Of a DNA stretch of 64,000 nt, positions 1-7,478 are shown piece after piece. The position numbers and the translations under genes are program-made. The notes beneath the pieces are model-generated. The model had not been told where the DNA came from. It worked only from the letters and a program-made list of their open reading frames with translations, and ran no database searches. This DNA is from JAEUIX01 sp964611125 (GTDB taxonomy: Bacteria > Planctomycetota > Phycisphaerae > Phycisphaerales > UBA1924). Each line of letters opens with the position of its first letter. Positions within the stretch are counted from its first letter, which is position 1. The stretch is from assembly GCA_964611125.1 (NCBI GenBank), contig CAZSZO010000002.1, positions 124,001 to 188,000 on the forward strand, in the 5' to 3' direction.

Positions 1-1
1 G

Positions 2-352
2 AGCGGGACCAAGGCGTTCGGCACGCTGGGAATCGTGGCCCAGGCGATGGCGGAGATTCGCCTGGTGGCGTCGCTGCCGCCCGAGTGCTTCTGGCCCCGT
101 CCGGACGTCACGAGCGCGATGGTGCTTTTGACCCGGCGAGCCGAGCCGCTGACGCCCGACCCGGGTGGATTGGCGGTGTTCTGCCAGGAGCTGTTCAGCA
201 AACGGCGCAAGCAACTCGCGGCGATCTTGGGCCGGGGGTTCCCCTTCCCAGGGGGCATCCTGCCTGAGGCCCGGCCCGACACGCTGACCGTGCCGCAGCT
301 TATCGGGCTTCACAATTCGGCCAAGTCGTTCGGCCGGGATGAACAGGGATGA
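2..352 (+). CDS. rsmA: RsmA (16S rRNA dimethyladenosine transferase), C-terminal part
   Basis: The 5' end is cut by the window edge; the reading frame is open from base 2 to the TGA at 350-352. The visible 116 residues hold the C-terminal part of the KsgA/RsmA fold: the FWPRPDVTSAMV segment (the FxPxPxVxSA signature) and FSKRRKQL, followed by the short helical C-terminal domain ending in LHNSAKSFG. RsmA dimethylates two adjacent adenines in helix 45 of 16S rRNA during small-subunit maturation. The SAM-binding Rossmann half lies outside the window. The identification rests on these two conserved motifs and is firm. Confidence 0.93.
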   Translation, partial: SGTKAFGTLGIVAQAMAEIRLVASLPPECFWPRPDVTSAMVLLTRRAEPLTPDPGGLAVFCQELFSKRRKQLAAILGRGFPFPGGILPEARPDTLTVPQLIGLHNSAKSFGRDEQG

Positions 353-407
353 ACGGGGATGAAGAATCGGTTGGACGAACGGCCGCTGGGGGCGTAGCTT
401 GTAGACG

Positions 408-1481
408 ATGGCGCCCCCGTCTCGCGCACCCAGCCGGTCAGAGGCCTCGACTTCGCAGGCCATGGGTGGCGGTTCTCTCGGCCCCGGCCTTGAACCCCTG
501 ATTCGTGACGCCTGCGCCGGGCGGCTTTCGCCGGTCCGCTGGTTTCGCTCCGACTGGCAACGCGGCGGCGGTTCCACCGGCCTGGCGACCTACCAAAGCG
601 AACGCGGGCCCGTGGAGGTCGTGGTCAAGGTTCCGGTGGGACCCTCCGAACACCGCTGGACCACGAGCCTGGGCCGGGAGGACGACCCCACCGCCCCCAC
701 GCCCAGGGTGCTCGCGGCGGGGGAGACGCTGGGCGGGCACGACCTGGCCTGGCTGGTCATCGAGAAGCTCTGCGGGCTGCCGATCGGGGCTCGGCTCGAC
801 GCCCAGGGTGCGGAGGACATGATTTCGGCGCTGGCGGAGTGGCACGACCGGGCCGCGGCGGTGGCCCCGGTGACCGGGGCGCCGGCGGGGCCGGACTGGG
901 ATGGGGTGCTCGCCCGGAGCCGCGAGGTCATCAAACGTTCGCGCCTGCCCAACGCCCAGCACTGGAACCATGAGGTGCACCAGGTGCAGCGGGCGCTGCC
1001 GACGCTGCTTCGCCGCTGGAATAGCAGGCCGATCTGCGTGTGGTGCCATGGTGACCTGCACCCAGGCAACGCGATGCGGCGGGCCCCCGCAGTCGGTGGT
1101 GAGGTCGGGGGGGCGGAGGGATCGTCCAACGGGCATGCCGCGCGGGCGGGCAGGAGCGACAGCCGCCACCTGGGCACGTGCGTGCTGATCGATCTGGCGC
1201 TTGTGCACCCGGGGCACTGGATTGAAGATGCGCTGTATTTCGAGCGGGTGTACTGGGGCCGCAAGGACCTGCTACGAGGGCTCAACCTGGTTTCGACGCT
1301 CGCGCGGGCGCGCCGGGAGCGGGGCCACCACGACGGCGAAGATTACGGCATGCTGGCCAATGTGAGGCGGGTGCTGGGGGCCGCGGCGGCGCCGGCGCTG
1401 CTGGAGCGCGAGGGCGACGCCCGCTACCTGGACAACGCCCTGGAGGTCATCCACAGGCTCCTGCCGGTGGTCGGGCACTGA
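408..1481 (+). CDS. Aminoglycoside/choline-kinase-like phosphotransferase
   Basis: 357 residues with the APH-family catalytic loop VWCHGDLHPGN (around residues 215-225) and, further on, LIDLALVHPGHWIEDAL, which occupies the place of the magnesium-binding DFG-like motif. The lysine region VVVKVPVG lies near residue 70. Such kinases phosphorylate small hydroxylated metabolites or antibiotics; the substrate cannot be read from sequence, and resistance should not be assumed. Oddity: about 30 Gly/Ala/Ser-rich residues (roughly 228-252, GGEVGGAEGSSNGHAARAG) are inserted between the two catalytic motifs, where the family is normally compact. An internal ATG at 462 is an alternative start. It lies alone, 55 bp after rsmA. 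Confidence 0.75.
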   Translation: MAPPSRAPSRSEASTSQAMGGGSLGPGLEPLIRDACAGRLSPVRWFRSDWQRGGGSTGLATYQSERGPVEVVVKVPVGPSEHRWTTSLGREDDPTAPTPRVLAAGETLGGHDLAWLVIEKLCGLPIGARLDAQGAEDMISALAEWHDRAAAVAPVTGAPAGPDWDGVLARSREVIKRSRLPNAQHWNHEVHQVQRALPTLLRRWNSRPICVWCHGDLHPGNAMRRAPAVGGEVGGAEGSSNGHAARAGRSDSRHLGTCVLIDLALVHPGHWIEDALYFERVYWGRKDLLRGLNLVSTLARARRERGHHDGEDYGMLANVRRVLGAAAAPALLEREGDARYLDNALEVIHRLLPVVGH

Positions 1482-1499
1482 TCGCCCCTGCTTTGGGCG

Positions 1500-1505
1500 T
1501 ATAAT
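1500..1505 (+). promoter_or_regulatory. Candidate -10 box TATAAT
   Basis: A consensus TATAAT lies 46 bp before the GTG of the H1-like gene, within GCGTATAATCGCC. No convincing -35 box is seen at 17 bp spacing. The same TATAATC heptamer precedes two other genes in the window (2370 and 10128). Confidence 0.4.
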
Positions 1506-1551
1506 CGCCTGCTGGCGGACGCCCGCTCCTGTTCCGCCCAAAGGGGTTCCT

Positions 1552-1749
1552 GTGGAAGCATTCGAACGCATCAAGACCCTTCTCGCGTCCGTGGAGGACG
1601 ATCTGGCCAAGGCGAAAGGTGGGAACAAGGCCGCCGGCGTCCGCGTGCGCAGCGTGATGCAGGAGATCAAGGACGCGGCCCAGGACGTCCGGCAGGGCAT
1701 TCTCGCCTTGCGGGGCGATTCGTCGCCGTCGGACAAGCCCGCGGCCTGA
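1552..1749 (+). CDS. Small histone H1-like (Hc1-type) protein
   Basis: 65 residues, Lys/Arg/Ala-rich, with the pattern FERIKTLLASVEDDLAKAKGG...AGVRVRSVMQEIK typical of the small H1-like proteins of Chlamydiae and Planctomycetes, which bind and compact DNA. The start is a GTG preceded by AAAGGGG at a 6-base distance, which supports this start. Family members often have a long lysine-rich tail; here the tail is only SSPSDKPAA, so it resembles the core domain alone. It lies 23 bp before the FabZ-like gene on the same strand. The function is inferred from family resemblance. Confidence 0.7.
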   Translation: MEAFERIKTLLASVEDDLAKAKGGNKAAGVRVRSVMQEIKDAAQDVRQGILALRGDSSPSDKPAA

Positions 1750-1772
1750 ACGACTGACCCGCCGCACCATCA

Positions 1773-2303
1773 ATGACCACCTCCAACACCAGCACCGACG
1801 CTTCGCCGGCCGCCGGGACAAAGCCAACCCTCATCGACCTGACGCGGATCGACCTGAGCAGCCGCTCCATCGGGCGGGAGCGGATCGAGAGGCTGAACCC
1901 GCATCGCGGTCAGATGGCCCTGCTGGACTATGTGGTCTGGTGCTCGGCTGATTTCAAGCAGGGCGTCGCCCTGAAGCACGTGCGATCCGACGAGTTCTGG
2001 GTGCCGGGCCACTTTCCGGGCCGGCCGCTGCTGCCCGGGATCATCCAGGTTGAGGCCGCGGCCCAGCTGTGCGTGTTTCTTTACAACTCGCGGTTTCCCG
2101 AGCCCCGGCTCGCGGCGTTCACCCACATCGACCAGTGCAGCTTCCGGGCGTCGGTGGTGCCCGGGGATGAACTGTACCTGCTGGCCCGGGAGATCAAGGC
2201 GAGCGCGCGCCGATTCGTCAGCGACATCCAGGGCGTGGTGAACGGCAAGCTGGCCTTTGAGGCTCAGATCGCCGGGATCGTGCTGCAACCGACCGGGGAG
2301 TGA
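1773..2303 (+). CDS. FabZ/FabA-like hotdog dehydratase
   Basis: 176 residues. The hotdog-fold active-site segment HFPGRPLLPGIIQVEA (about residues 74-89) carries the catalytic histidine of 3-hydroxyacyl-ACP dehydratases followed by the long hydrophobic helix. The canonical FabZ motif is HFPxxPxxPGV(L/I)xxEA. A further conserved part is IDQCSFRASVVPGDEL. FabZ dehydrates 3-hydroxyacyl-ACP in fatty acid elongation. The N-terminal 40 residues are longer than in E. coli FabZ, so a specialised acyl dehydratase is possible. No clear ribosome binding site is seen; a later ATG at 1914 exists but would remove the conserved NPHRGQMALLD stretch. Confidence 0.78.
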   Translation: MTTSNTSTDASPAAGTKPTLIDLTRIDLSSRSIGRERIERLNPHRGQMALLDYVVWCSADFKQGVALKHVRSDEFWVPGHFPGRPLLPGIIQVEAAAQLCVFLYNSRFPEPRLAAFTHIDQCSFRASVVPGDELYLLAREIKASARRFVSDIQGVVNGKLAFEAQIAGIVLQPTGE

Positions 2304-2369
2304 GCGGCCCCGAGCACGCCGGGCGCGGGCCGGGGGATAGCATCGCTCGACCCCGTTCGATCAAGGTTA

Positions 2370-2388
2370 TATAATCTTGCTCCGGAGG
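2370..2388 (+). promoter_or_regulatory. Candidate -10 box and ribosome binding site before the TTG start
   Basis: TATAAT at 2370-2375 is followed by GGAGG at 2384-2388, which ends 7 bases before a TTG at 2396. The strong Shine-Dalgarno is the reason for choosing TTG as the start of the NagB fusion; no ATG occurs nearby in that frame. Transcription from this -10 would give a very short leader. Confidence 0.45.
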
Positions 2389-2395
2389 CCTCACC

Positions 2396-4435
2396 TTGCC
2401 CTCACCCACCTACCCGATCGCCCCTTCTCCGCTCGCCAGGGGCGTGGAGAAGGTCCCCGTCACCGTGTATGCCTCCTCCGCCGGCCCGGACGGGGCGAGC
2501 GCGGCGGTCGCCCGGGAGATCGCCGAGCTGATCCGCACGCGGGCGTCGCAGGGGCGCTCAGCGGTGCTGGGGCTGGCGACCGGCAGCACGCCGCAGGGGG
2601 TGTACGACGAGCTTGTGCGGATGCATCGCGAGGAGGGGCTGTCTTTCGCGAATGTGATCACGTTCAATCTCGATGAGTACTGGCCCATGGGGAGGGGCGA
2701 GCTCCAGAGCTACCACCGCTTCATGCGCGAGCATCTGTTCGACCTTGTCGACATCGCGCCGGAGAACATCCACGTGCCCGACGGCACGGTGGATCACGAC
2801 GGCGTCTCGGCGTTCTGCGAGGGGTATGAGCGAGCGATTGCCGCGGCGGGGGGCATCGACCTGCAGATCCTGGGGATCGGCCGGACCGGGCACATCGGCT
2901 TCAACGAGCCGGGCTCGCCGCGCGATTCGAAGACGCGGCTCATCACGCTCGACCGGGTGACGCGGATCGACGCGGCGAGCGACTTCTTCGGTGAGTGGAA
3001 CGTGCCTCGGAAGGCGATCACGATGGGCGTGGGGACGATTCTGGCGGCGCGGCGTGTGATCCTGCTGGCCTTTGGCGAGCACAAGGCGGCGGTGATCAAG
3101 CGGGCGGTGGAGGGGGAGGTCTCGCCGGCGGTGGCGGCGTCGTTCCTGCAGGAGCATCCGTCGGCGTCGATCGTGCTGGACCCGGCCTCGGCGGCGGAGC
3201 TGACGCGGTTCAAGACGCCGTGGAAGCTGGGGTCGATCGAGCAGTTCGGCCAGTCGTGGGATGCGCAGACGATCAAGCGGGCGGCGATCTGGCTGGCCCT
3301 CGAGGTGAAGAAGCCGATCCTGAAGCTGACTGACGAAGACTACAACGAGCACCACCTTCAGGAGTTGCTTGCGACGCGCCGCCTGGGGGCATACGACATC
3401 AACATCGAGGTCTTCTACGCGCTGCGCGACACCATCACGGGGTGGCCGGGCGGCAAGCGCGGCCGCCCCCGCGCCGATGGCGGGCCGGACCCGTTCCCCA
3501 AGCGGATCGTCGTCTTTTCGCCCCACCCGGATGACGACGTCATCAGCATGGGCGGCACGTTCATCCGCCTGTGCGACCAGGAGCACGAGGTTCACGTCGC
3601 GTATCAGACCAGCGGCAACATCGCGGTGTTTGATGACAACGCGGTGCGGCACGCGGACTTTGTGAGCGAGTTCTGCCGGGAGTTCGGGCTGTTCTCGGAG
3701 AAGGAGGCCCGCCGGATCCAGGAGCACATCAACCGCTTCGTGAGGACGAAGGAGCTGGGTGAGGTCGATTCGCCCGAGCTGCAGAAGATCAAGACGCTGA
3801 TCCGGCGGACCGAGGCGCGGGCCGGGGCCAGGTATTCAGGAGTGCGGACGCAGCACGCGCACTTTCTTGACATGCCGTTCTATGAAACGGGGCGGGTGAA
3901 GAAGAAGCCGCTGAGCGAGGAGGACATCCGCATCATCACTGATCTGCTCGAGCGGGTGAAGCCGCACCAGATTTACGCCGCGGGGGACCTCTCCGACCCG
4001 CACGGGACGCACCGGGTGTGCCTGGCGGCGATCATCACGGCGGTGCACCGGCTGCAGAGCCGCGCGTGGATGAAGGCGTGCGAGGTCTGGCTGTATCGCG
4101 GGGCGTGGCAGGAGTGGGGGCCGCACGAGATCGAGATGGCGGTGCCGCTGAGCCCCGAGGAAGTCGCGCGCAAGCGGATGGCGATCTTCAAGCACGAGAG
4201 CCAGAAGGACAAGGCGCTGTTCCCGGGGCCCGACACGCGCGAATTCTGGCAGCGGGCGGAGGAGCGTAATCGCCACACGGCGATCTTGTATGATCGGCTC
4301 GGGCTGCCTGAGTACGAGGCCATCGAGGGCTTCGTACGCTGGCGCGCCAGCGAAGCCGACGGGGCGATCGTCGAGGTGAAGGCGGCCGGCAAGGGCGGCG
4401 CGAGGCGGAAGCCACGGCAGAAGTTGAAGGCGTAG
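2396..4435 (+). CDS. Glucosamine-6-phosphate deaminase fused to PIG-L deacetylase
   Basis: 679 residues, two enzymes in one chain. Residues about 20-290 are NagB-like: TFNLDEYW carries the general-base aspartate, and GIGRTGHIGFNEPG (161-174) is the ring-opening histidine loop. Residues about 365-640 are a PIG-L/LmbE-type N-deacetylase with HPDDD at 377-381 and the distal metal-ligand region DLSDPHGTHR. NagB converts glucosamine-6-phosphate to fructose-6-phosphate and ammonia; PIG-L enzymes remove N-acetyl groups from amino sugars. Together they suggest amino-sugar degradation. Long fused forms are known in other phyla. Oddity: Thr164 stands where E. coli NagB has Asp141. The TTG start is set by GGAGG 7 bases upstream. 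Confidence 0.85.
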   Translation: MPSPTYPIAPSPLARGVEKVPVTVYASSAGPDGASAAVAREIAELIRTRASQGRSAVLGLATGSTPQGVYDELVRMHREEGLSFANVITFNLDEYWPMGRGELQSYHRFMREHLFDLVDIAPENIHVPDGTVDHDGVSAFCEGYERAIAAAGGIDLQILGIGRTGHIGFNEPGSPRDSKTRLITLDRVTRIDAASDFFGEWNVPRKAITMGVGTILAARRVILLAFGEHKAAVIKRAVEGEVSPAVAASFLQEHPSASIVLDPASAAELTRFKTPWKLGSIEQFGQSWDAQTIKRAAIWLALEVKKPILKLTDEDYNEHHLQELLATRRLGAYDINIEVFYALRDTITGWPGGKRGRPRADGGPDPFPKRIVVFSPHPDDDVISMGGTFIRLCDQEHEVHVAYQTSGNIAVFDDNAVRHADFVSEFCREFGLFSEKEARRIQEHINRFVRTKELGEVDSPELQKIKTLIRRTEARAGARYSGVRTQHAHFLDMPFYETGRVKKKPLSEEDIRIITDLLERVKPHQIYAAGDLSDPHGTHRVCLAAIITAVHRLQSRAWMKACEVWLYRGAWQEWGPHEIEMAVPLSPEEVARKRMAIFKHESQKDKALFPGPDTREFWQRAEERNRHTAILYDRLGLPEYEAIEGFVRWRASEADGAIVEVKAAGKGGARRKPRQKLKA

Positions 4436-4437
4436 GG

Positions 4438-4477
4438 AAGTGAAAGTTCAGAGTTCAAATCTTCAAAGTTCAAAGTC
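4438..4477 (+). repeat. Short dispersed repeat of the AGTTCAAAGTTCAAAG type
   Basis: The A/T-rich segment reads AGTTCAGAGTTCAAA, CTTCAAAGTTCAAAG. Its reverse complement matches the segment at 45206-45237 inside mnmG (shared ACTTTGAACTTTGAA and CTCTGAACT). It stands out from the GC-rich surroundings and has no coding role here. Confidence 0.6.
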
Positions 4478-4516
4478 GGAGGGTGTGGAAGGACTCCATG
4501 CCGCGCGGGATTCGGC

Positions 4517-4543
4517 GCCAGCACCAGCACCAGCACCAGCAGC
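4517..4543 (+). repeat. CAGCAC hexamer tandem repeat
   Basis: About four copies of CCAGCA/CAGCAC in tandem, just before the TAGGAG ribosome binding site of the oxidoreductase gene. It is a short microsatellite in the leader. Confidence 0.6.
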
Positions 4544-4562
4544 AAACCGGTAGGAGCACATC

Positions 4563-5501
4563 ATGCGCATCGGCGCGATCGGCATTGACTCTTCTCATCT
4601 TCCCGAGTTCACCAAGCGGATCGCGGGGCTGCACAAGGAGGGCCGCACGGCCTGCCAGGTGACGGCGTTCTGGGATCCGGGGCAGCACGAGTGGCGGCAC
4701 CCCGCCGGGCCGGCCCAGAGCCAGGCCGATGTCGAGAACTGGCGGAAGACCACGCTCGACCTGGGCGCCCGGCAGGTGAACTCGCTTGAGGAGCTGCTGG
4801 CCTCGGTGGACGGCGTGATGGTGCTGAACATCAACGGCCACCGTCACCTTGAGCTGGCGATCGGCCCCATCGCCCGCGGTATGCCGACGTACGTGGACAA
4901 GCCCCTGACGTGCTCGATTGACCAGGCCCGGTCGCTCCTGGCCATGACCCGCCAGTACAAGGCCCGCTGCTACTCGGCCAGCTCGCTCCGCTTCATCACC
5001 GAGATACCCAAGCTCGACAAGGAGAAGCTCGGCGAGATCGTCGCCATCGACGCCTTCGGCAATGGCGAGGTCCTCGACATGATGCCCGGCCTCTGGCACT
5101 ACGGCTGTCACTCGATCGAGATGGTCGATGCGATCTTCAAGTGGTCGGGGCAGGGGCCTGGCGTGAAGCGCGTCTCGGCGATCGCCACCGGCGACGCCGT
5201 CACCGGCTATCACCTGCTCGACATGGAGTATCGCGATGGCCGCATCGCCCGCCTCCGCATGGACCGCAACGGCGCGTGGGCCTTCGGGGCCACCGTCCAT
5301 GGCAAGAAGGGCGTGCAGCAGTTCGTCGTCGACTTCGCCCCCGTGTACGGACGCCTGGTGGAGGGGATGGTCAAGTTCTTCGAGGGCGGCGAGGCCCCCG
5401 TTGACCTGCGCGACATTGTCGAGAACGTCGCGGTGATGCAGGCTGGCAACGAGTCGATCGCCCAGGGCGGAGCGTGGGTCGAGATCCCGGTGATCGCTTA
5501 G
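4563..5501 (+). CDS. Gfo/Idh/MocA-type oxidoreductase
   Basis: 312 residues. The N-terminal Rossmann start MRIGAIGIDSSH replaces the usual GxGxxG with GIDSSH. A family-typical lysine region, PTYVDKPLTCS, sits near residue 115, with the C-terminal beta-sheet domain after residue 130. Members use NAD(P) to oxidise or reduce sugars, inositols or amino-sugar derivatives. It lies about 130 bp after the NagB/PIG-L fusion on the same strand, consistent with a role in amino-sugar or glycan breakdown, but the substrate is not known. The start ATG has TAGGAG 6 bases upstream. No signal peptide. Confidence 0.72.
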   Translation: MRIGAIGIDSSHLPEFTKRIAGLHKEGRTACQVTAFWDPGQHEWRHPAGPAQSQADVENWRKTTLDLGARQVNSLEELLASVDGVMVLNINGHRHLELAIGPIARGMPTYVDKPLTCSIDQARSLLAMTRQYKARCYSASSLRFITEIPKLDKEKLGEIVAIDAFGNGEVLDMMPGLWHYGCHSIEMVDAIFKWSGQGPGVKRVSAIATGDAVTGYHLLDMEYRDGRIARLRMDRNGAWAFGATVHGKKGVQQFVVDFAPVYGRLVEGMVKFFEGGEAPVDLRDIVENVAVMQAGNESIAQGGAWVEIPVIA

Positions 5502-5866
5502 TCTGGGCTTGCCAGTTCGCCGGGCGGCGCTCCGAGTTGACGACCAGCGCCGATGTCGCCGGGCCGGGTGGTGACTGAGCCTTCGGGGCGGACGCGGCGA
5601 CGGTGAATCGACAAAGGCCAGGCAAACAGGGCGGCTCCCCATCGGGGCCGCCCTTTTCACTCCGGTATCTCGGCGGCATCGAGCCGCCAGCGGGCAAGTT
5701 CGCCCTTTGGTCGTGGCGGCTTCGTGGCTTCAGCGATGAAGGCGTGAATCGGCGCGCACTTGCGGGCGCCGGTTGAAACCGCGTGGATGGACGGACGTAC
5801 TGTGTGGTTCATCCAGCGCGGCCCGCCTCCATGGCGGTGGCGGCGGGTCTCGAGGAGATTGAGAAG
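5502..5866. other. Intergenic region with a terminator
   Basis: Between the oxidoreductase and the beta-helix gene I see one clear terminator (5629-5657) and, just before the next gene, GAGGAG as ribosome binding site. The reading frame of the next gene is open back to 5783 but has no better start there. Nothing else is recognisable. Confidence 0.6.
5629..5657 (+). terminator. Intrinsic terminator
   Basis: Inverted repeat GGGCGG..CCCC ATC GGGG..CCGCCC at 5629-5653, followed by TTTT. It ends the transcript of the oxidoreductase gene 128 bp upstream. Confidence 0.8.
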
Positions 5867-7378
5867 ATGGGATATCTGCACAGTCGCCGATCTGTCCACC
5901 TCGCCAGCGCACTGGCGACCATGGTCGTTCTGATGCCCCTTTGCAGCGCCGGGGCCGCGATCATTTTCGTGCGAGCCGATCTTGCGTCGGGTGCGAACAC
6001 CGGCTCGAGCTGGGCCAACGCGTTCCGCGGGCGTGACGCTCTGACCCGCGCCCTCGCGGCATCGGTCGCCGGTGATGAGATCTGGGTCGCCCGCGGGACG
6101 TATTGCCCGGTCCTGCCGGTCGCCCAGGGCGGGACGGGCTCGCGGACCACGTCATTCGTCCTCAAGTCCGGGGTTGGCGTTTATGGGGGCTTCGCCGGGG
6201 CCGAGGCCGCGCGGGCGGAGCGGAGTCCCGCCGCCAACCCCACGATCCTCACCGGCGACATCAACCAGAACGACGCGGCGTATCCCTCGACGACCGGCTG
6301 GGCCGAGAACAGCCACCACATTGTCACCGCCGGCCTCACCGGCGGGGTCGTGAACGCCTCCGGGATCCTCGACGGCTTCACACTGCGCCAGGCGTGCGCC
6401 AACGGGCCGTCAGCGAACCTCCACGAGCGCGGCGGCGGGGTCATCATCCTGAGCGGCTCGGCCCCGACGCTCCGCAACCTCGTCATCATCAACAACCGCG
6501 TCACCTTCGGCGGCGGCGGCCTGTATATCAACGGCTCAAGCCCGCGGCTCGAAGACTGCCGCATCGAGGCCAACAACGGCGGCTCGTTCGGCGGCGGCTG
6601 CGACATGGCCACCAACTGCAATCCCGTGTGGGTGCGCTGCACCATCATCGGCAACACAGCCCAGCGCGCTGGCGGGGTTGAGGTCTTCAGCAACTGTCTG
6701 CCTCAGTTCATCTCCTGTCTCTTCGCCCGAAACTCCGCGGGCAGCGGCGGCGGCGGCGGGCTGTTCATCCAGGGCTCAACCGCCACGCTGCGGAACTGCA
6801 CCATTGTGTTCAATACCGTGAGCAGCGGCGGCGCGGGCGCTGCGATCAACGGGACCACGGCCAACCTTGGCAACTGCATCGTCGCGAGCAACACCGGCGC
6901 CACGCAGTTCTCATCGAACCCCACGCAGACCTACACCTGCGTCCCGGCGGGGCGCACCGATCAGGGCAACATCGCGGCGGCGCCGTTGTTCGTGAACGCC
7001 GCGCTGAATGACTTCCGCCTGGCGGCCGGCTCTCCCGGGATCGACGCCGGGGCCAACTCGCTTGTCGCCGCCGACCAGTTGTTCGACCTCGCGGGCGTGT
7101 TGCGGCGCCTCGACGACCCCGCCACGCCCGACACCGGCGCGGGCGGCGGAGCGATCGTCGATATGGGGGCCTTCGAGTTCGTGCGTCCGCCCCCGCCCCC
7201 GTGCGTGGCGGACTTCAACGGCGACGGGATCCTCGACCCCGACGACCTGTCGGACTACATCTCGGGTTACTTCGCCGCCCCACCTAGCCCCCGCGCCGAC
7301 ATCAATGGCGATGGCCAGATCGACCCCGACGACCTGAGCGACTACATCTCAGCGTACTTCGCAGGCTGCCCCGTGTGA
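5867..7378 (+). CDS. Exported parallel beta-helix protein with dockerin-like tail
   Basis: About 503 residues from the ATG at 5867, chosen because GAGGAG lies upstream and it begins a signal peptide (SRRSVHLASALATMVVLMPLCSAGA). The body is a right-handed beta-helix of glycine-rich coils of the type NNRVTFGGGGLYINGSSPRLEDC, as in polymorphic outer-membrane/choice-of-anchor proteins. The last 55 residues hold two calcium-loop repeats, DFNGDGILDPDDLSDYI and DINGDGQIDPDDLSDYI, spaced 30 residues apart, like type I dockerin repeats. It is probably secreted or surface-held; ligand or partner unknown. No cohesin gene is in the window. Confidence 0.8.
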   Translation: MGYLHSRRSVHLASALATMVVLMPLCSAGAAIIFVRADLASGANTGSSWANAFRGRDALTRALAASVAGDEIWVARGTYCPVLPVAQGGTGSRTTSFVLKSGVGVYGGFAGAEAARAERSPAANPTILTGDINQNDAAYPSTTGWAENSHHIVTAGLTGGVVNASGILDGFTLRQACANGPSANLHERGGGVIILSGSAPTLRNLVIINNRVTFGGGGLYINGSSPRLEDCRIEANNGGSFGGGCDMATNCNPVWVRCTIIGNTAQRAGGVEVFSNCLPQFISCLFARNSAGSGGGGGLFIQGSTATLRNCTIVFNTVSSGGAGAAINGTTANLGNCIVASNTGATQFSSNPTQTYTCVPAGRTDQGNIAAAPLFVNAALNDFRLAAGSPGIDAGANSLVAADQLFDLAGVLRRLDDPATPDTGAGGGAIVDMGAFEFVRPPPPPCVADFNGDGILDPDDLSDYISGYFAAPPSPRADINGDGQIDPDDLSDYISAYFAGCPV

Positions 7379-7478
7379 GCCGGAGTCCGACGCGAGGCTC
7401 GGTCACTATGCTGTGAATCCGCCGCGGGACGTCCTCGCGCCGGCGCCATGCGGCTTTGGCCGCCAACGAAGGGTCCTC

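Noticed and set aside
408..1481. Aminoglycoside resistance gene
   Set aside because: The kinase motifs are those of the broad APH/choline kinase family; nothing points to an antibiotic substrate.
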